A model generated the notes under the pieces. It saw only the letters and a program-made list of their open reading frames with translations, searched no databases and had not been told where the DNA came from. A program made the position numbers and the translations under genes. From the NCBI RefSeq assembly GCF_013186535.1, contig NZ_JABMCZ010000002.1:558001-622000 (forward strand): 64,000 nt of DNA, in the 5' to 3' direction. Positions 16,436-23,703 of this stretch are shown here, piece by piece; the stretch's first letter is position 1; the number at the start of each line of letters is the position of its first letter. The DNA is from Nocardia terpenica (GTDB lineage Bacteria > Actinomycetota > Actinomycetes > Mycobacteriales > Mycobacteriaceae).

Positions 16436-17671
16436 ATGGACAAAACGGCACCACGATTGCCGAGCATGAGCCCTAACCGGACCGGAACCACGCTCCGGCG
16501 CTACCGCTTGGCCCGCCAGTTGAGTCTGCGGGACCTCGCCGGGGCGCTGTTCTGCGACCACACATGGGTATTGGCGATCGAGGCCGGTCGAAGGTGGCCG
16601 AATAACCGGGGGTGGGTCGAGGACGCGGACCTGTTGCTTTGTGCCGGTGGCGAATTGGTCGCTTCGTGGGATGCCGATCAGGCCGAGCGGGCTCGGGCTG
16701 AGGACACGATGAGGATGCTCAAGGAAGCCCGGCAGGGCTCCGAGGAATTGATCCTCGCCCCGGACGGGGTTGCGCTGGATGACATCGGCCAGCGGATCGT
16801 GGACATCTCCACGAAGGCACGGCTCGAGTCCTACGACGAGACCCTGAAACGAGCGCTTGGGATACGTGCCGAACTGACTCGACGGCTCAGAGTCGGTGCC
16901 CACTCCCCGAACGAGATTCGTGATCTCTATGTGGCTCTGGGCCGTGTCTGCGGCGTCCTGTCCTATCTGACTTTGGACCTCGGGCAGCACGACCACGCGA
17001 AGGTCCATGCCGAGGCGGCTTTCCAGCTCGGCGACCGGGCGGGGCACGACCAGCTCCGTGCGTGGGCACGAGGCACACAGGCTCTCGCATTCCGCTTCAC
17101 GAAGGATTTCGAGCTTGCCCGCGGTGCCGCCGAAGATGGGCTGAATTACGTCGGCCGTTCGACCGGCACTACGGAGCCGCGGCTGCTGTGTGGCCTCGCC
17201 GCGTCGGTCGCGAACCTCGGCGACTCGACGCTGGCGCTGGAGCTTCTCGAACAGGCTGATCGAGTACGCGACCATTGCCGGCCGGACGAGATCCCCGGCC
17301 TGTTCACCTTCACTCCCGCGAAACAGATTTATTACCACGGGTTTTCGCTGATGTGGGCCGATGACAGCAAGACGCTGACCAAGTCGATCACGGCGTCCGA
17401 GGACGCTCTGAGAGCGTGGAAGGTGCAGCGGTCCCCCGGCGATGAGATGCTGACGACGATCTACCTCGCGATGGCAAACGCCCGAGTAGGCGATCTGGAC
17501 GCCAGCCTGGCGGCCGTCTCCCCCGTACTGGAGCAGCCGATCGAGGCGCATTTTTCGTGGGTCCGAAAGCGGCTGAACCAGCTGGATGGCCTGTTGGCGA
17601 AGCACTTTCCCGATTCCAAGGACGCCCAAGAGGAACGAGAGACGCTCCGGGCCTACGTCCACGCGGCATAG
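16436..17671 (+). CDS. XRE-family regulator with TPR-like C-terminal region
   Basis: A 411-aa regulator. The N-terminal HTH (about residues 12-70) has LRRYRLARQLSLRDLAGALF and WVLAIEAGRRWP. The rest is a helical repeat region of the kind found in TPR-bearing XRE regulators of Actinobacteria (for example LGRVCGVLSYLTLDLGQHDH and GLAASVANLGDSTLALELL). Such proteins bind small ligands or peptides through the TPR part. It faces the radical SAM operon across two inverted repeats, so it probably controls it and itself. Confidence 0.8.
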   Translation: MDKTAPRLPSMSPNRTGTTLRRYRLARQLSLRDLAGALFCDHTWVLAIEAGRRWPNNRGWVEDADLLLCAGGELVASWDADQAERARAEDTMRMLKEARQGSEELILAPDGVALDDIGQRIVDISTKARLESYDETLKRALGIRAELTRRLRVGAHSPNEIRDLYVALGRVCGVLSYLTLDLGQHDHAKVHAEAAFQLGDRAGHDQLRAWARGTQALAFRFTKDFELARGAAEDGLNYVGRSTGTTEPRLLCGLAASVANLGDSTLALELLEQADRVRDHCRPDEIPGLFTFTPAKQIYYHGFSLMWADDSKTLTKSITASEDALRAWKVQRSPGDEMLTTIYLAMANARVGDLDASLAAVSPVLEQPIEAHFSWVRKRLNQLDGLLAKHFPDSKDAQEERETLRAYVHAA

Positions 17672-17703
17672 TGCGGAGACACGACAAGGATTCATTGGGC
17701 CGC

Positions 17704-18021
17704 CTAGGAACGTGCGTATGTCTTCTCCGGGCTGACGGTCACCACGTCGACCCGTAGGACCAGATCGTTTGGGATCTCCCCTGCCGCGAAGTGCTCCGGG
17801 CTGGGAACGATGACAGCCTCCGCGCCAAGCCGCGTCACTTGAGCCTTCAAGCGCGCGAGCGGGGGCCTGCCGAACTTCGGGTCGAAGACCACCATGTCGG
17901 CGAAGTCGTAGCCGAGCTTGCTGGCGAGTTTCCGGATCTGGCTCTGATCCCAGAGCTGAGCCAGCCTCGACACGTCGGTCCGGAGGTAGCCCACTGCGGT
18001 TGGTCGCAACAGCACTTTCAC
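17704..18021 (-). CDS. Small protein resembling a catalytically dead resolvase N-domain
   Basis: A 105-aa protein. AVGYLRTDVSR, LGYDFADMVVFDP and LKAQVTRLGAEAVIVPSPEH recall the resolvase/invertase catalytic fold (GYxR, then an acidic turn, then the L...GAdvvvv strand). The catalytic Ser expected after GYLR is not evident. A role in partner binding rather than recombination is inference. It is convergent with the XRE-TPR gene and divergent from the next XRE regulator. Confidence 0.45.
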   Translation of the reverse strand: MKVLLRPTAVGYLRTDVSRLAQLWDQSQIRKLASKLGYDFADMVVFDPKFGRPPLARLKAQVTRLGAEAVIVPSPEHFAAGEIPNDLVLRVDVVTVSPEKTYARS

Positions 18022-18046
18022 TCCTCATGGTGCGAATCTGTCAGAC

Positions 18047-18078
18047 ACCGGACTAATTTGTCCGTACCGGACTATACT
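18047..18078 (+). promoter_or_regulatory. Promoter/operator of the second XRE regulator
   Basis: ACCGGACTA occurs twice (18047-18055, 18066-18074), 19 bp apart. The second copy runs into a -10-like TATACT (18073-18078). The dyad GTCCG-TAC-CGGAC (18060-18072) lies between. The layout fits an autoregulated promoter for the gene starting at 18160. Confidence 0.55.
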
Positions 18079-18159
18079 CGGTTCATGGTGATCGGACAGA
18101 CTGAATGCGGGATCATTCCCTCGCATCCCCTGCACCCGACGCCAAGAGGATCAGCAGCT

Positions 18160-18840
18160 ATGAGCAACTACGACAACGCCGCCATCCGGGAAGCCATCGC
18201 TGGGCGCATCGCGTACCACCGCATCCAAAAGAAGGTCGACCAGGCAGTTCTTGCCGCCGCGGTGGGTGTCAGCGACCGCCAGATGCGGCGCTACGAGAAC
18301 GCCGAACAGGAACCTCCGGCATCCGTAATGCTCATGATCGCCGATCACCTCGAAGTGTCAGTGGCCGAGTTGTATAGGCCGCTGCCACAAGGGCCTCGTC
18401 TCGGAGGCCGCTGGTACACCAGCAACTACAGCTTCAAAGATGGCGTGCGCCGGGTGGACACCGCGGCGCTGATGCTCACCCAGGACGGCGACCTTCTTCT
18501 TATCGACGCAGACCGCGCCCAGGGTGAGAACGCGATCGAGGCAGGCGACTTCGCCTTCACAGGCGAGTTGCGGTTGCACCGTGGGACGAACACCTTGACC
18601 GGCTACTACGAGTCCAGCGACGAAGGCGTGATCACCGCCGGGTCGTACTACTTCAAGTTGCATGTTCAGGGAACTCACGCGGTCGGGTATTGGAGCGGTG
18701 ACGACTACGACGGCCCTTGCGTCCACAGCTGGGCAATCCTCGCACGAACGAAAGAGCTTGCAGAGCAGCTTCTTTCGGCGGTGGATGCCCACACCGACGA
18801 TCAGGGGAATCTCACATCATGGCCGAAAGTGACTACCTGA
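18160..18840 (+). CDS. XRE-family regulator with C-terminal sensor-like domain
   Basis: A 226-aa protein. Residues about 8-72 form an XRE HTH (VDQAVLAAAVGVSDRQMRRY, then SVAELY). The C-terminal ~150 residues form a beta-rich domain (LMLTQDGDLLLIDADRAQG, GTHAVGYWSG) I do not recognise. ATG at 18160 follows AAGAGGA. The next gene starts 21 bp before its end, so the two are coupled. It could be a second lysogeny or stress switch distinct from the main repressor. Confidence 0.75.
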   Translation: MSNYDNAAIREAIAGRIAYHRIQKKVDQAVLAAAVGVSDRQMRRYENAEQEPPASVMLMIADHLEVSVAELYRPLPQGPRLGGRWYTSNYSFKDGVRRVDTAALMLTQDGDLLLIDADRAQGENAIEAGDFAFTGELRLHRGTNTLTGYYESSDEGVITAGSYYFKLHVQGTHAVGYWSGDDYDGPCVHSWAILARTKELAEQLLSAVDAHTDDQGNLTSWPKVTT

Positions 18841-19124
18841 CAACCGTTTACGTCGATGTGACGGGCCTGACTCGGGAGTGCATATCCGAGCGGGTCAATG
18901 CGCTCGTAGCGGAGAAGTACGCCGCGACCGCAGAGATCTCCGAGCGGGCGCACCACGACAGCGGCAACGAGATCCGCGCACGGCTGCATACCCGCGCAGA
19001 ACATGTGAACGAGATTCGCCGCCGGTTCAATAACCTCGGCGGCATGATCCGCGACTATCCCCTCCAGTGCGCGCCGGACTACGCGGCGCAGGTCTTGGCT
19101 GGCACCGAACGATCGCTCGAATAG
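18819..19124 (+). CDS. Small helical protein coupled to the XRE regulator
   Basis: A 101-aa protein (MAESDYLTTVYVDVTGLTRE...) with a long helical, charged C-terminal part (LHTRAEHVNEIRRRFNNLGG). It overlaps the XRE gene by 22 bp in a different frame, so it is translated from the same message. Function unknown; a partner or anti-regulator would fit the arrangement. Confidence 0.6.
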   Translation: MAESDYLTTVYVDVTGLTRECISERVNALVAEKYAATAEISERAHHDSGNEIRARLHTRAEHVNEIRRRFNNLGGMIRDYPLQCAPDYAAQVLAGTERSLE

Positions 19125-19135
19125 GCGTCAGATAC

Positions 19136-19168
19136 ACGAAAAGACCCCCCTCCCGGCAGGGAGAGGGG
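19136..19168 (-). terminator. Terminator between convergent genes
   Basis: A C/G-rich hairpin (CCCCCCTCCC ggca GGGAGAGGGG) followed on the minus strand by TCTTTTCGTG. It ends the long leftward early/replication transcript after the 19174 gene. It shares ACACGAAAAGACCCC with the element at 11973. Confidence 0.75.
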
Positions 19169-19173
19169 TATCG

Positions 19174-19515
19174 CTATGAGCGGCCGATCTGATCGGCTTC
19201 GACCTCGGCTAGCTCCAATTCCAGCCGCATGACCTCGGCGACGAGGTTGTCCCTTTCGATGTCGAGCCGCTCCGCCTCGTCTTGCGCCGCAAGGTAGCGG
19301 CGGACGATATCCGGCAGCGCGCCATGGATTTTCGAGACGAAGGCAGCCTCGGCCCCGGTGAGGAACTGGATCGGGTCACGAACGTCTCTGCCCTCGGCGT
19401 CGACTACTCGAACCCGCCACAGCTCGTTCTCGTCATCCGCCTCCGGGAGCCACGCTTCACCGTCGATCTGGGTCCAGACCCTATACAGGTCGTCGAAGAA
19501 CTCTTGGTCGTCCAT
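19174..19515 (-). CDS. Phage hypothetical protein, last gene of the early arm
   Basis: A 113-aa acidic protein (MDDQEFFDDLYRVWTQIDGE...) with a C-terminal coiled-coil stretch (ERDNLVAEVMRLELELAEVE). Not recognised. The ATG at 19515 has AAGGAAG directly downstream of a 13-bp repressor-site element (19524-19536). It follows the DNA polymerase gene and is bounded by a terminator. Confidence 0.65.
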   Translation of the reverse strand: MDDQEFFDDLYRVWTQIDGEAWLPEADDENELWRVRVVDAEGRDVRDPIQFLTGAEAAFVSKIHGALPDIVRRYLAAQDEAERLDIERDNLVAEVMRLELELAEVEADQIGRS

Positions 19516-19523
19516 GGCTTCCT

Positions 19524-19536
19524 TTCATTGTCAAGT
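19524..19536 (-). promoter_or_regulatory. Stoperator-like site 1
   Basis: ACTTGACAATGAA in the sense of transcription. It lies between the polymerase stop and the 19174 gene and continues directly into that gene's AAAGGAAG ribosome-binding site. Confidence 0.8.
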
Positions 19537-19541
19537 GAGGG

Positions 19542-21350
19542 TCAGGCGGAAGCGCCGTAGAGCGATCCCCAGGACCGGCCGCCGACTTCGGGATCGGTGC
19601 CGATGTGGACTGGCCCCATGTCCTCAGCCATGAGCCGGCCGATTTCGGCGGCTCCCCATTCGGCGTGCTCGGCCGGGACCGAGGCGAGGATCTCGTCGTG
19701 GATCGGGAGCCGCAGGTACGGGCCGAATCCGGCGTCGTAGAGGCGCAGTAGCGCCCGGCCGGTGACGTCGCGGGAGCTGGACTGGATGAGGTAGTTCAGT
19801 GCCGAGTAGGCCCGCGACCTGTCCACCGGGAGGCGACGGCCGACCGGGGTCACGATATAGCCGTTGCGCCGGGCCTCGGCTTGGAGCCGGTTGCTCAGCG
19901 CCTTCACGCCGGGGTACGCCTTGTCGAAGCCGTCGACCACGATCTTGGCGCGTTCCATGTCCAGGCCGGTCTGCTCGGCCACGGTGTTGGCACCGCCGCC
20001 GTAGACGCGACCGAAGTTCACCACTTTGGCGTACTTGCGCTCCGGATCGTCCTTGGTGATGTGGGAGCCGAACGCGGCCTGTGCGGTGAGCAGGTGAAGG
20101 TCAGCGCCCTCGTGGAACGCCTTGATCATCGTGCGGTCACCGCTCAACGCTGCGAGCACTCGCAGTTCCTGTGCCTGGTAGTCGACGCTAGAGATCAACT
20201 GCCCCTCATCGGCGAGGAAGCACCGCCGGATCATCCAGTCACCGCTGGGCAGGGTCTGCGCCGGAATGCCGGTGATGGACATGCGCGCGGTCCGCGCCCG
20301 CAGGGCGTTGATGCTGGCGTGGCACCTGTCCCCCGCGTCCCTGTTCTTCAGGAATCCGTCGACCCAGGTTGAGCGCCACTTGGCGGCCTTCTTGGCTTCC
20401 TTGACCGCGGTGGCGAACTCATCACCCTCAGCGACGAGTCGGTCCAGCAGCTTCTTGTCGACCTTGCGTTTGCCGGTGGGCGTACGGTCGGGGATGCGAA
20501 CGCCGCGGAACTCCAGCACGTCGGCTACCTGGTCGGTCGAATTGACGTTCTCGCAGCCGAAGACCGCAGCCTTGGCCTTGTAGTCCAGCTCGACCTGCTG
20601 AAGCCGTGCCGACAGATCCAGCGTGTAGTCCACGTCCAGCAGGAACCCGGTGCGCTCCATGACTGCGCAGACCTCCGCGATTCGATGCTCGTAGCGCACC
20701 AGCTTGCGGGAGACATCGGGCACGAGCGGCCCCAGCTTCTGGTGCAGTCGCATCGCCAGGATTGGGTCCATCCCGGAGTAGAGGAGATAGTCCGGGTGCG
20801 TGAGATCGACTGCGGCCCAGATCTTTTCCTTCGTAGTCTGGAACTCCTTGGCCAGTCGGCCCATGAGCCCCTTGACCTCATCGGCGACCACCGGGTCCAC
20901 GTAGTGGCGGGTCACCTCCTCCAGGGAGTGACCGAACCCGCCTTCGTCGCGGCCCCGAGGGTCCACCAGGTGGGCCAGGATGCGGGTATCGGTGACCTTG
21001 GGCCACATCGACTCCATAGGGATGCCCATGCAGCGGTCCAGGACTTGGAGGTCGAAGCTGGCGTTGTGCAGCACGAACCGCTGGACGCCGTTGAGCGCGA
21101 GCCGCACGTCCTCGGCGAAACGGCCCCCGTATTCGACGGGGACCACCCAGGACTCGGTGTAGTTACCGAACTGGACCAGGCGCAGGCCGTAGCCTTCGCC
21201 GTAGATGCCCAATCCTGTTGTCTCGGTGTCGAGTCCAAGGATCGCGAGGTTGTTCCGGATGAAATCGCGGAAGCCCTCTAGGTCGTCCTCATTCTCCACA
21301 ACCCGGATGACAACCGGGATTCCAGCGACTTCGTTCCGAAACTCGATCAT
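19542..21350 (-). CDS. Phage DNA polymerase I (family A)
   Basis: A 602-aa replicative polymerase like L5 gp44, with 3'-5' exonuclease but no 5' nuclease domain. Exonuclease motifs: LGLDTETTGLG (DxE), LHNASFDLQVLDR, YSGMDPILAMRL (YxxxD). Polymerase motif A is SVDYQAQELRVLAALSGD, motif B RKYAKVVNFGRVYGGG, motif C IHDEILASVP. All catalytic acids are present. Start chosen at ATG 21350 (MIEFRNEVAGIPVVIRV), next to the upstream stop; a frame 11 codons longer exists. It replicates the phage genome after induction. Confidence 0.95.
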   Translation of the reverse strand: MIEFRNEVAGIPVVIRVVENEDDLEGFRDFIRNNLAILGLDTETTGLGIYGEGYGLRLVQFGNYTESWVVPVEYGGRFAEDVRLALNGVQRFVLHNASFDLQVLDRCMGIPMESMWPKVTDTRILAHLVDPRGRDEGGFGHSLEEVTRHYVDPVVADEVKGLMGRLAKEFQTTKEKIWAAVDLTHPDYLLYSGMDPILAMRLHQKLGPLVPDVSRKLVRYEHRIAEVCAVMERTGFLLDVDYTLDLSARLQQVELDYKAKAAVFGCENVNSTDQVADVLEFRGVRIPDRTPTGKRKVDKKLLDRLVAEGDEFATAVKEAKKAAKWRSTWVDGFLKNRDAGDRCHASINALRARTARMSITGIPAQTLPSGDWMIRRCFLADEGQLISSVDYQAQELRVLAALSGDRTMIKAFHEGADLHLLTAQAAFGSHITKDDPERKYAKVVNFGRVYGGGANTVAEQTGLDMERAKIVVDGFDKAYPGVKALSNRLQAEARRNGYIVTPVGRRLPVDRSRAYSALNYLIQSSSRDVTGRALLRLYDAGFGPYLRLPIHDEILASVPAEHAEWGAAEIGRLMAEDMGPVHIGTDPEVGGRSWGSLYGASA

Positions 21351-21354
21351 GGGC

Positions 21355-21534
21355 CTATGCGTCCTCGTTGATCGTGAAGACAACGTAGTAGGAGACGTGA
21401 GCCCAGTTGAAGACGCAGAAGTCCCCGCCGGGGGCGAAGATGTTGAGCGTTCCTTCGCTCTTGTCCAGTACCGCGTCCGAGTCCTCGAACTCCGCGGTGG
21501 TCCCGTCGAGCATCTCGACGTGAATTTGCTTCAT
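21355..21534 (-). CDS. Small phage protein upstream of the polymerase
   Basis: A 59-aa protein (MKQIHVEMLDGTTAEFEDSD...). It ends four bases before the polymerase start. AAAAGGACACTGT precedes the ATG. A beta-strand-rich small fold is likely (GGDFCVFNWAHVSYYVVFTI). Function unknown; such genes are common next to pol in cluster A phages. Confidence 0.7.
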   Translation of the reverse strand: MKQIHVEMLDGTTAEFEDSDAVLDKSEGTLNIFAPGGDFCVFNWAHVSYYVVFTINEDA

Positions 21535-21581
21535 ACAGTGTCCTTTTCGTGGCTATGAGTGGGGCGCCTGCGACCCCCGGA

Positions 21582-21601
21582 GGGGCGGGCAACCCCGCCC
21601 C
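21582..21601 (-). terminator. Hairpin downstream of stoperator site 2
   Basis: A perfect 8-bp GC stem (GGGGCGGG / CCCGCCCC, loop of 4) lies in the leader between the repressor site at 21607 and the small gene at 21534. There is no U-tract, so it could be an attenuator or pause element rather than a full terminator. Confidence 0.45.
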
Positions 21602-21606
21602 TTCCG

Positions 21607-21619
21607 TTCATTGTCAAGT
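21607..21619 (-). promoter_or_regulatory. Stoperator-like site 2
   Basis: ACTTGACAATGAA followed by CGGAAGG. It lies just after the stop of the 21623 gene and 6 bp before the hairpin at 21582-21601 in the direction of transcription. Confidence 0.8.
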
Positions 21620-21622
21620 CGG

Positions 21623-22150
21623 CTAGCGCAGGAAGTCGGGGTCACACTGATCAGGTGCGTTGCGCGGGGCCGGGCACATGAACGCCTTCCAAGGCTTGCC
21701 GTTCTTACCGACGCCGGACTTGAACACCATCTCGCCGTGCGAGCACTGGCGGGACTGGCCACCGGGGGCCGATTCCTGCGGCGCGCGCTGCTGGCGCTGT
21801 CCACCACCGCCACCACTGCCACCCTTGGGGGCAGAGGAACCGAGGCTGGAGAAGAATTGACCACCGGCCTGGACTTCCTTCATCAGCGAGGCCAGCAGAG
21901 TGGAGTTCTCGCCGCTCACCTGGTCGTAGGCATCGGCGAGATCCGCCGCATGGATGACCACCCACGGGGCGTCGTAGCCTGCACCGCCCTTGAAGGTCAG
22001 CACCACCTTGCCGTCACCGGCTGCTACCGGTCGCTCAGCCTTGACTGCCTGGGCCGGAGGGGTGTCGAAGACGCTGCCGCCCGAGGCCGGCTGGGCGTCC
22101 TGGGCCTCGGAAGCCGCAGCCGCACCGGAGAAAGGATCGGGAAAACCCAT
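21623..22150 (-). CDS. Phage protein with Gly-rich linker and C-terminal Cys motif (ssDNA-binding-like?)
   Basis: A 175-aa protein. N-terminal disordered Ala/Pro region, a central domain with VVLTFKGGAGYDAPWVVIHA, a long Gly-rich linker (APKGGSGGGGGQRQQ), then a probable zinc motif in CSHGEMVFKSGVGKNGK, followed by FMCPAP and a final Cys. The layout (folded domain, flexible linker, short zinc-ribbon tail) and the place beside pol suggest a single-strand DNA-binding or replication accessory protein. This is inference; the family is known to me only as conserved in actinophages. Confidence 0.65.
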   Translation of the reverse strand: MGFPDPFSGAAAASEAQDAQPASGGSVFDTPPAQAVKAERPVAAGDGKVVLTFKGGAGYDAPWVVIHAADLADAYDQVSGENSTLLASLMKEVQAGGQFFSSLGSSAPKGGSGGGGGQRQQRAPQESAPGGQSRQCSHGEMVFKSGVGKNGKPWKAFMCPAPRNAPDQCDPDFLR

Positions 22151-22198
22151 AGTTGTTGTTGCCTCTCGAGAGATTGGTTGATCGAAGCCGCGGGGCGG

Positions 22199-22354
22199 CT
22201 ATTCGTAGATGCCGCAGTACATTTCGAGATCGTCTTTCGGCCAGTTCTCCAGGCGGGGCTGGGGCTGGTCGGGGAACACGCCCGGTGCCGTCCAGGCGCG
22301 GTACATCTCGCCAGCACCCATGCCGTTGAACGTCGAGTCGAGCAGACTGTTCAT
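22199..22354 (-). CDS. Small phage protein whose start codon lies in a stoperator
   Basis: A 51-aa protein (MNSLLDSTFNGMGAGEMYRA...). The ATG (22352-22354) is part of the ACTTGACAATGAA element, and AAGGA lies about 8 nt upstream, so repressor occupancy would cover the initiation region. Too short for functional assignment. Confidence 0.6.
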   Translation of the reverse strand: MNSLLDSTFNGMGAGEMYRAWTAPGVFPDQPQPRLENWPKDDLEMYCGIYE

Positions 22355-22362
22355 TGTCAAGT
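22350..22362 (-). promoter_or_regulatory. Stoperator-like site 3
   Basis: ACTTGACAATGAA; its internal ATG is the likely start codon of the 51-aa gene at 22199-22354. Confidence 0.8.
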
Positions 22363-22365
22363 TCC

Positions 22366-22926
22366 TTACACGCGGATGGCAGCCTGCGCCGCCTGATTGG
22401 AGATCGCCTTGCGGGAGCCAGGTCCGCCGCCGTAGGCGTCGAACTTCTCCCGGACGATGCGGTTCATTTCGTCGGTGAGTGAGACCAGGGCGCGCTGGAG
22501 CATCTTGCGGGCCGCGTCGGTGCCCAGCACTTCGCCCTCGCCGTACTTGCGGCGGATGACCTCGGCCTGCTCGGGGTTGCGGCCGCGCAACTGGTCCATG
22601 GCCTCGGTGAGGTCGTCGAGGCTGTCCGCTCCGCGTTCGTCGCCGCCCAGGATCGCCTTGGCGTCATCCACGGAGTAGTGGAACTCCGCGGCGAAGCGCA
22701 GGTTGGACTTGCGGGTTGCCGATGCCACGGAGTGGCCCTTGCGAACCAGGAGGTTGTGTCGGTCGCGCATCGTGCCGTTGACGAGCTTGGCCCGCACCGA
22801 GGGACTCTCGGTGATCCAGATCCAGAGTTCCTGTTCCAGGTCATCAGCCTCGATGACGTCGGGCCATTGGATCACCACCGAGGCGGCGGCACGCTTCACG
22901 GCGGCCTTGACATCCGTACCGTTCAT
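22366..22926 (-). CDS. Sigma-factor-like DNA-binding protein
   Basis: A 186-aa protein reminiscent of ECF sigma factors. ADDLEQELWIWITESP resembles region 2, and MDQLRGRNPEQAEVIRRKYG resembles the start of region 4. The match is weak, so it may be a sigma-like or general DNA-binding protein. The start is uncertain: the ATG inside stoperator site 4 (22926) lacks a close Shine-Dalgarno sequence, whereas the TTG at 22932 in the same element has GGAAGG at an 8-nt spacing. It lies between the RDF and the ssDNA-binding-like gene. Confidence 0.6.
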   Translation of the reverse strand: MNGTDVKAAVKRAAASVVIQWPDVIEADDLEQELWIWITESPSVRAKLVNGTMRDRHNLLVRKGHSVASATRKSNLRFAAEFHYSVDDAKAILGGDERGADSLDDLTEAMDQLRGRNPEQAEVIRRKYGEGEVLGTDAARKMLQRALVSLTDEMNRIVREKFDAYGGGPGSRKAISNQAAQAAIRV

Positions 22927-22934
22927 TGTCAAGT
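22922..22934 (-). promoter_or_regulatory. Stoperator-like site 4
   Basis: ACTTGACAATGAA overlapping the start (TTG or ATG) of the sigma-like gene, directly after the RDF gene stop. Confidence 0.8.
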
Positions 22935-22935
22935 T

Positions 22936-23703
22936 TCAGACCTTCCAGACTTCCCCGTCGACGGCGAACTTGCCCGCCGAGATCGGCACCACCTCCGGCT
23001 TGACGTGCCTGCCGTCAACGGTGAGCAGACCAAATCCGCTCTGCCAGTTGCCCGTTCCGCCCTTGAGGTACTGCGCCTTCTTCATGTCCATGAGGTTTCC
23101 AACCTCCATGCCGGTGACGGTCGTGGTGACCTTGCCTCCTCGGCCGTAGGTGTGCGAAGCGATACCCATCCGGTGCGTGTGGCCCATGATTACCGAGGTC
23201 ATCATCTTCTTGGCCGCACCCAGTGCAGTGCCACCGGCCACCTGCGAGAGCCGGATACTGCCCCGGTGGCCATGGGTGGTGATCCAGCCGGGAGCCACGT
23301 CATGAAACTCGGGCAGCAGGGTGATGTCGTACGCTTCGAAGTCCAACAGAACGTCGATGTCGAACGCACCCGATTCCGCAAGCGCCGGAGCGTATTTGGC
23401 CAAGTAGGTCCGCGCCCGCTCGTCGTGGTTGCCTTCATGCACGCCCACCGGCCCGTCGTAGACGGCGCGCAGCGGTTCAAGGAATCTGCGCTTGGCATCC
23501 TCAGCGTCGGCGAACACGCTGCCTTCGAACTCCCCTGCGGTGCCTTTGTTCCAGCGGCTGGGTTGAGGGAAGTCCATCAGATCGCCGATGTGGATCACTT
23601 CGTCGGGCTGGTAGTCGCCGATGAAGCGGATGACCGCCTTCAGCGCTTTCGAGTCGTCGTACGGTAGCTGGGTGTCCGGGACGATGACGATGCGTTTGCT
23701 CAA
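22936..23703 (-). CDS. Recombination directionality factor / metallophosphoesterase-fold protein (Bxb1 gp47-like)
   Basis: A 255-aa calcineurin-like phosphoesterase-fold protein. Motifs are IVPDTQLPYDD, HIGDLMDFPQPSRW, VHEGNHDERAR, TTHGHRG and IMGHTHRMG. Mycobacteriophage Bxb1 gp47, the RDF that lets its serine integrase excise the prophage, belongs to this family and has the same length by my recollection. With a Bxb1-type integrase in this prophage, an excision role is likely. It overlaps the DUF3310 gene by 4 bp and would be made only when the repressor is lifted. Confidence 0.85.
   Translation of the reverse strand: MSKRIVIVPDTQLPYDDSKALKAVIRFIGDYQPDEVIHIGDLMDFPQPSRWNKGTAGEFEGSVFADAEDAKRRFLEPLRAVYDGPVGVHEGNHDERARTYLAKYAPALAESGAFDIDVLLDFEAYDITLLPEFHDVAPGWITTHGHRGSIRLSQVAGGTALGAAKKMMTSVIMGHTHRMGIASHTYGRGGKVTTTVTGMEVGNLMDMKKAQYLKGGTGNWQSGFGLLTVDGRHVKPEVVPISAGKFAVDGEVWKV

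Noticed and set aside
21347..21592. 81-codon minus-strand frame upstream of the polymerase
   Set aside because: Arg-rich shadow; the alternative frame at 21355-21534 has normal composition, a ribosome-binding site and correct spacing to the polymerase gene.
22905..22918. CTTGACATCC inside the sigma-like gene as a stoperator in the opposite orientation
   Set aside because: Four or more mismatches in the AATGAA half and wrong orientation relative to transcription.
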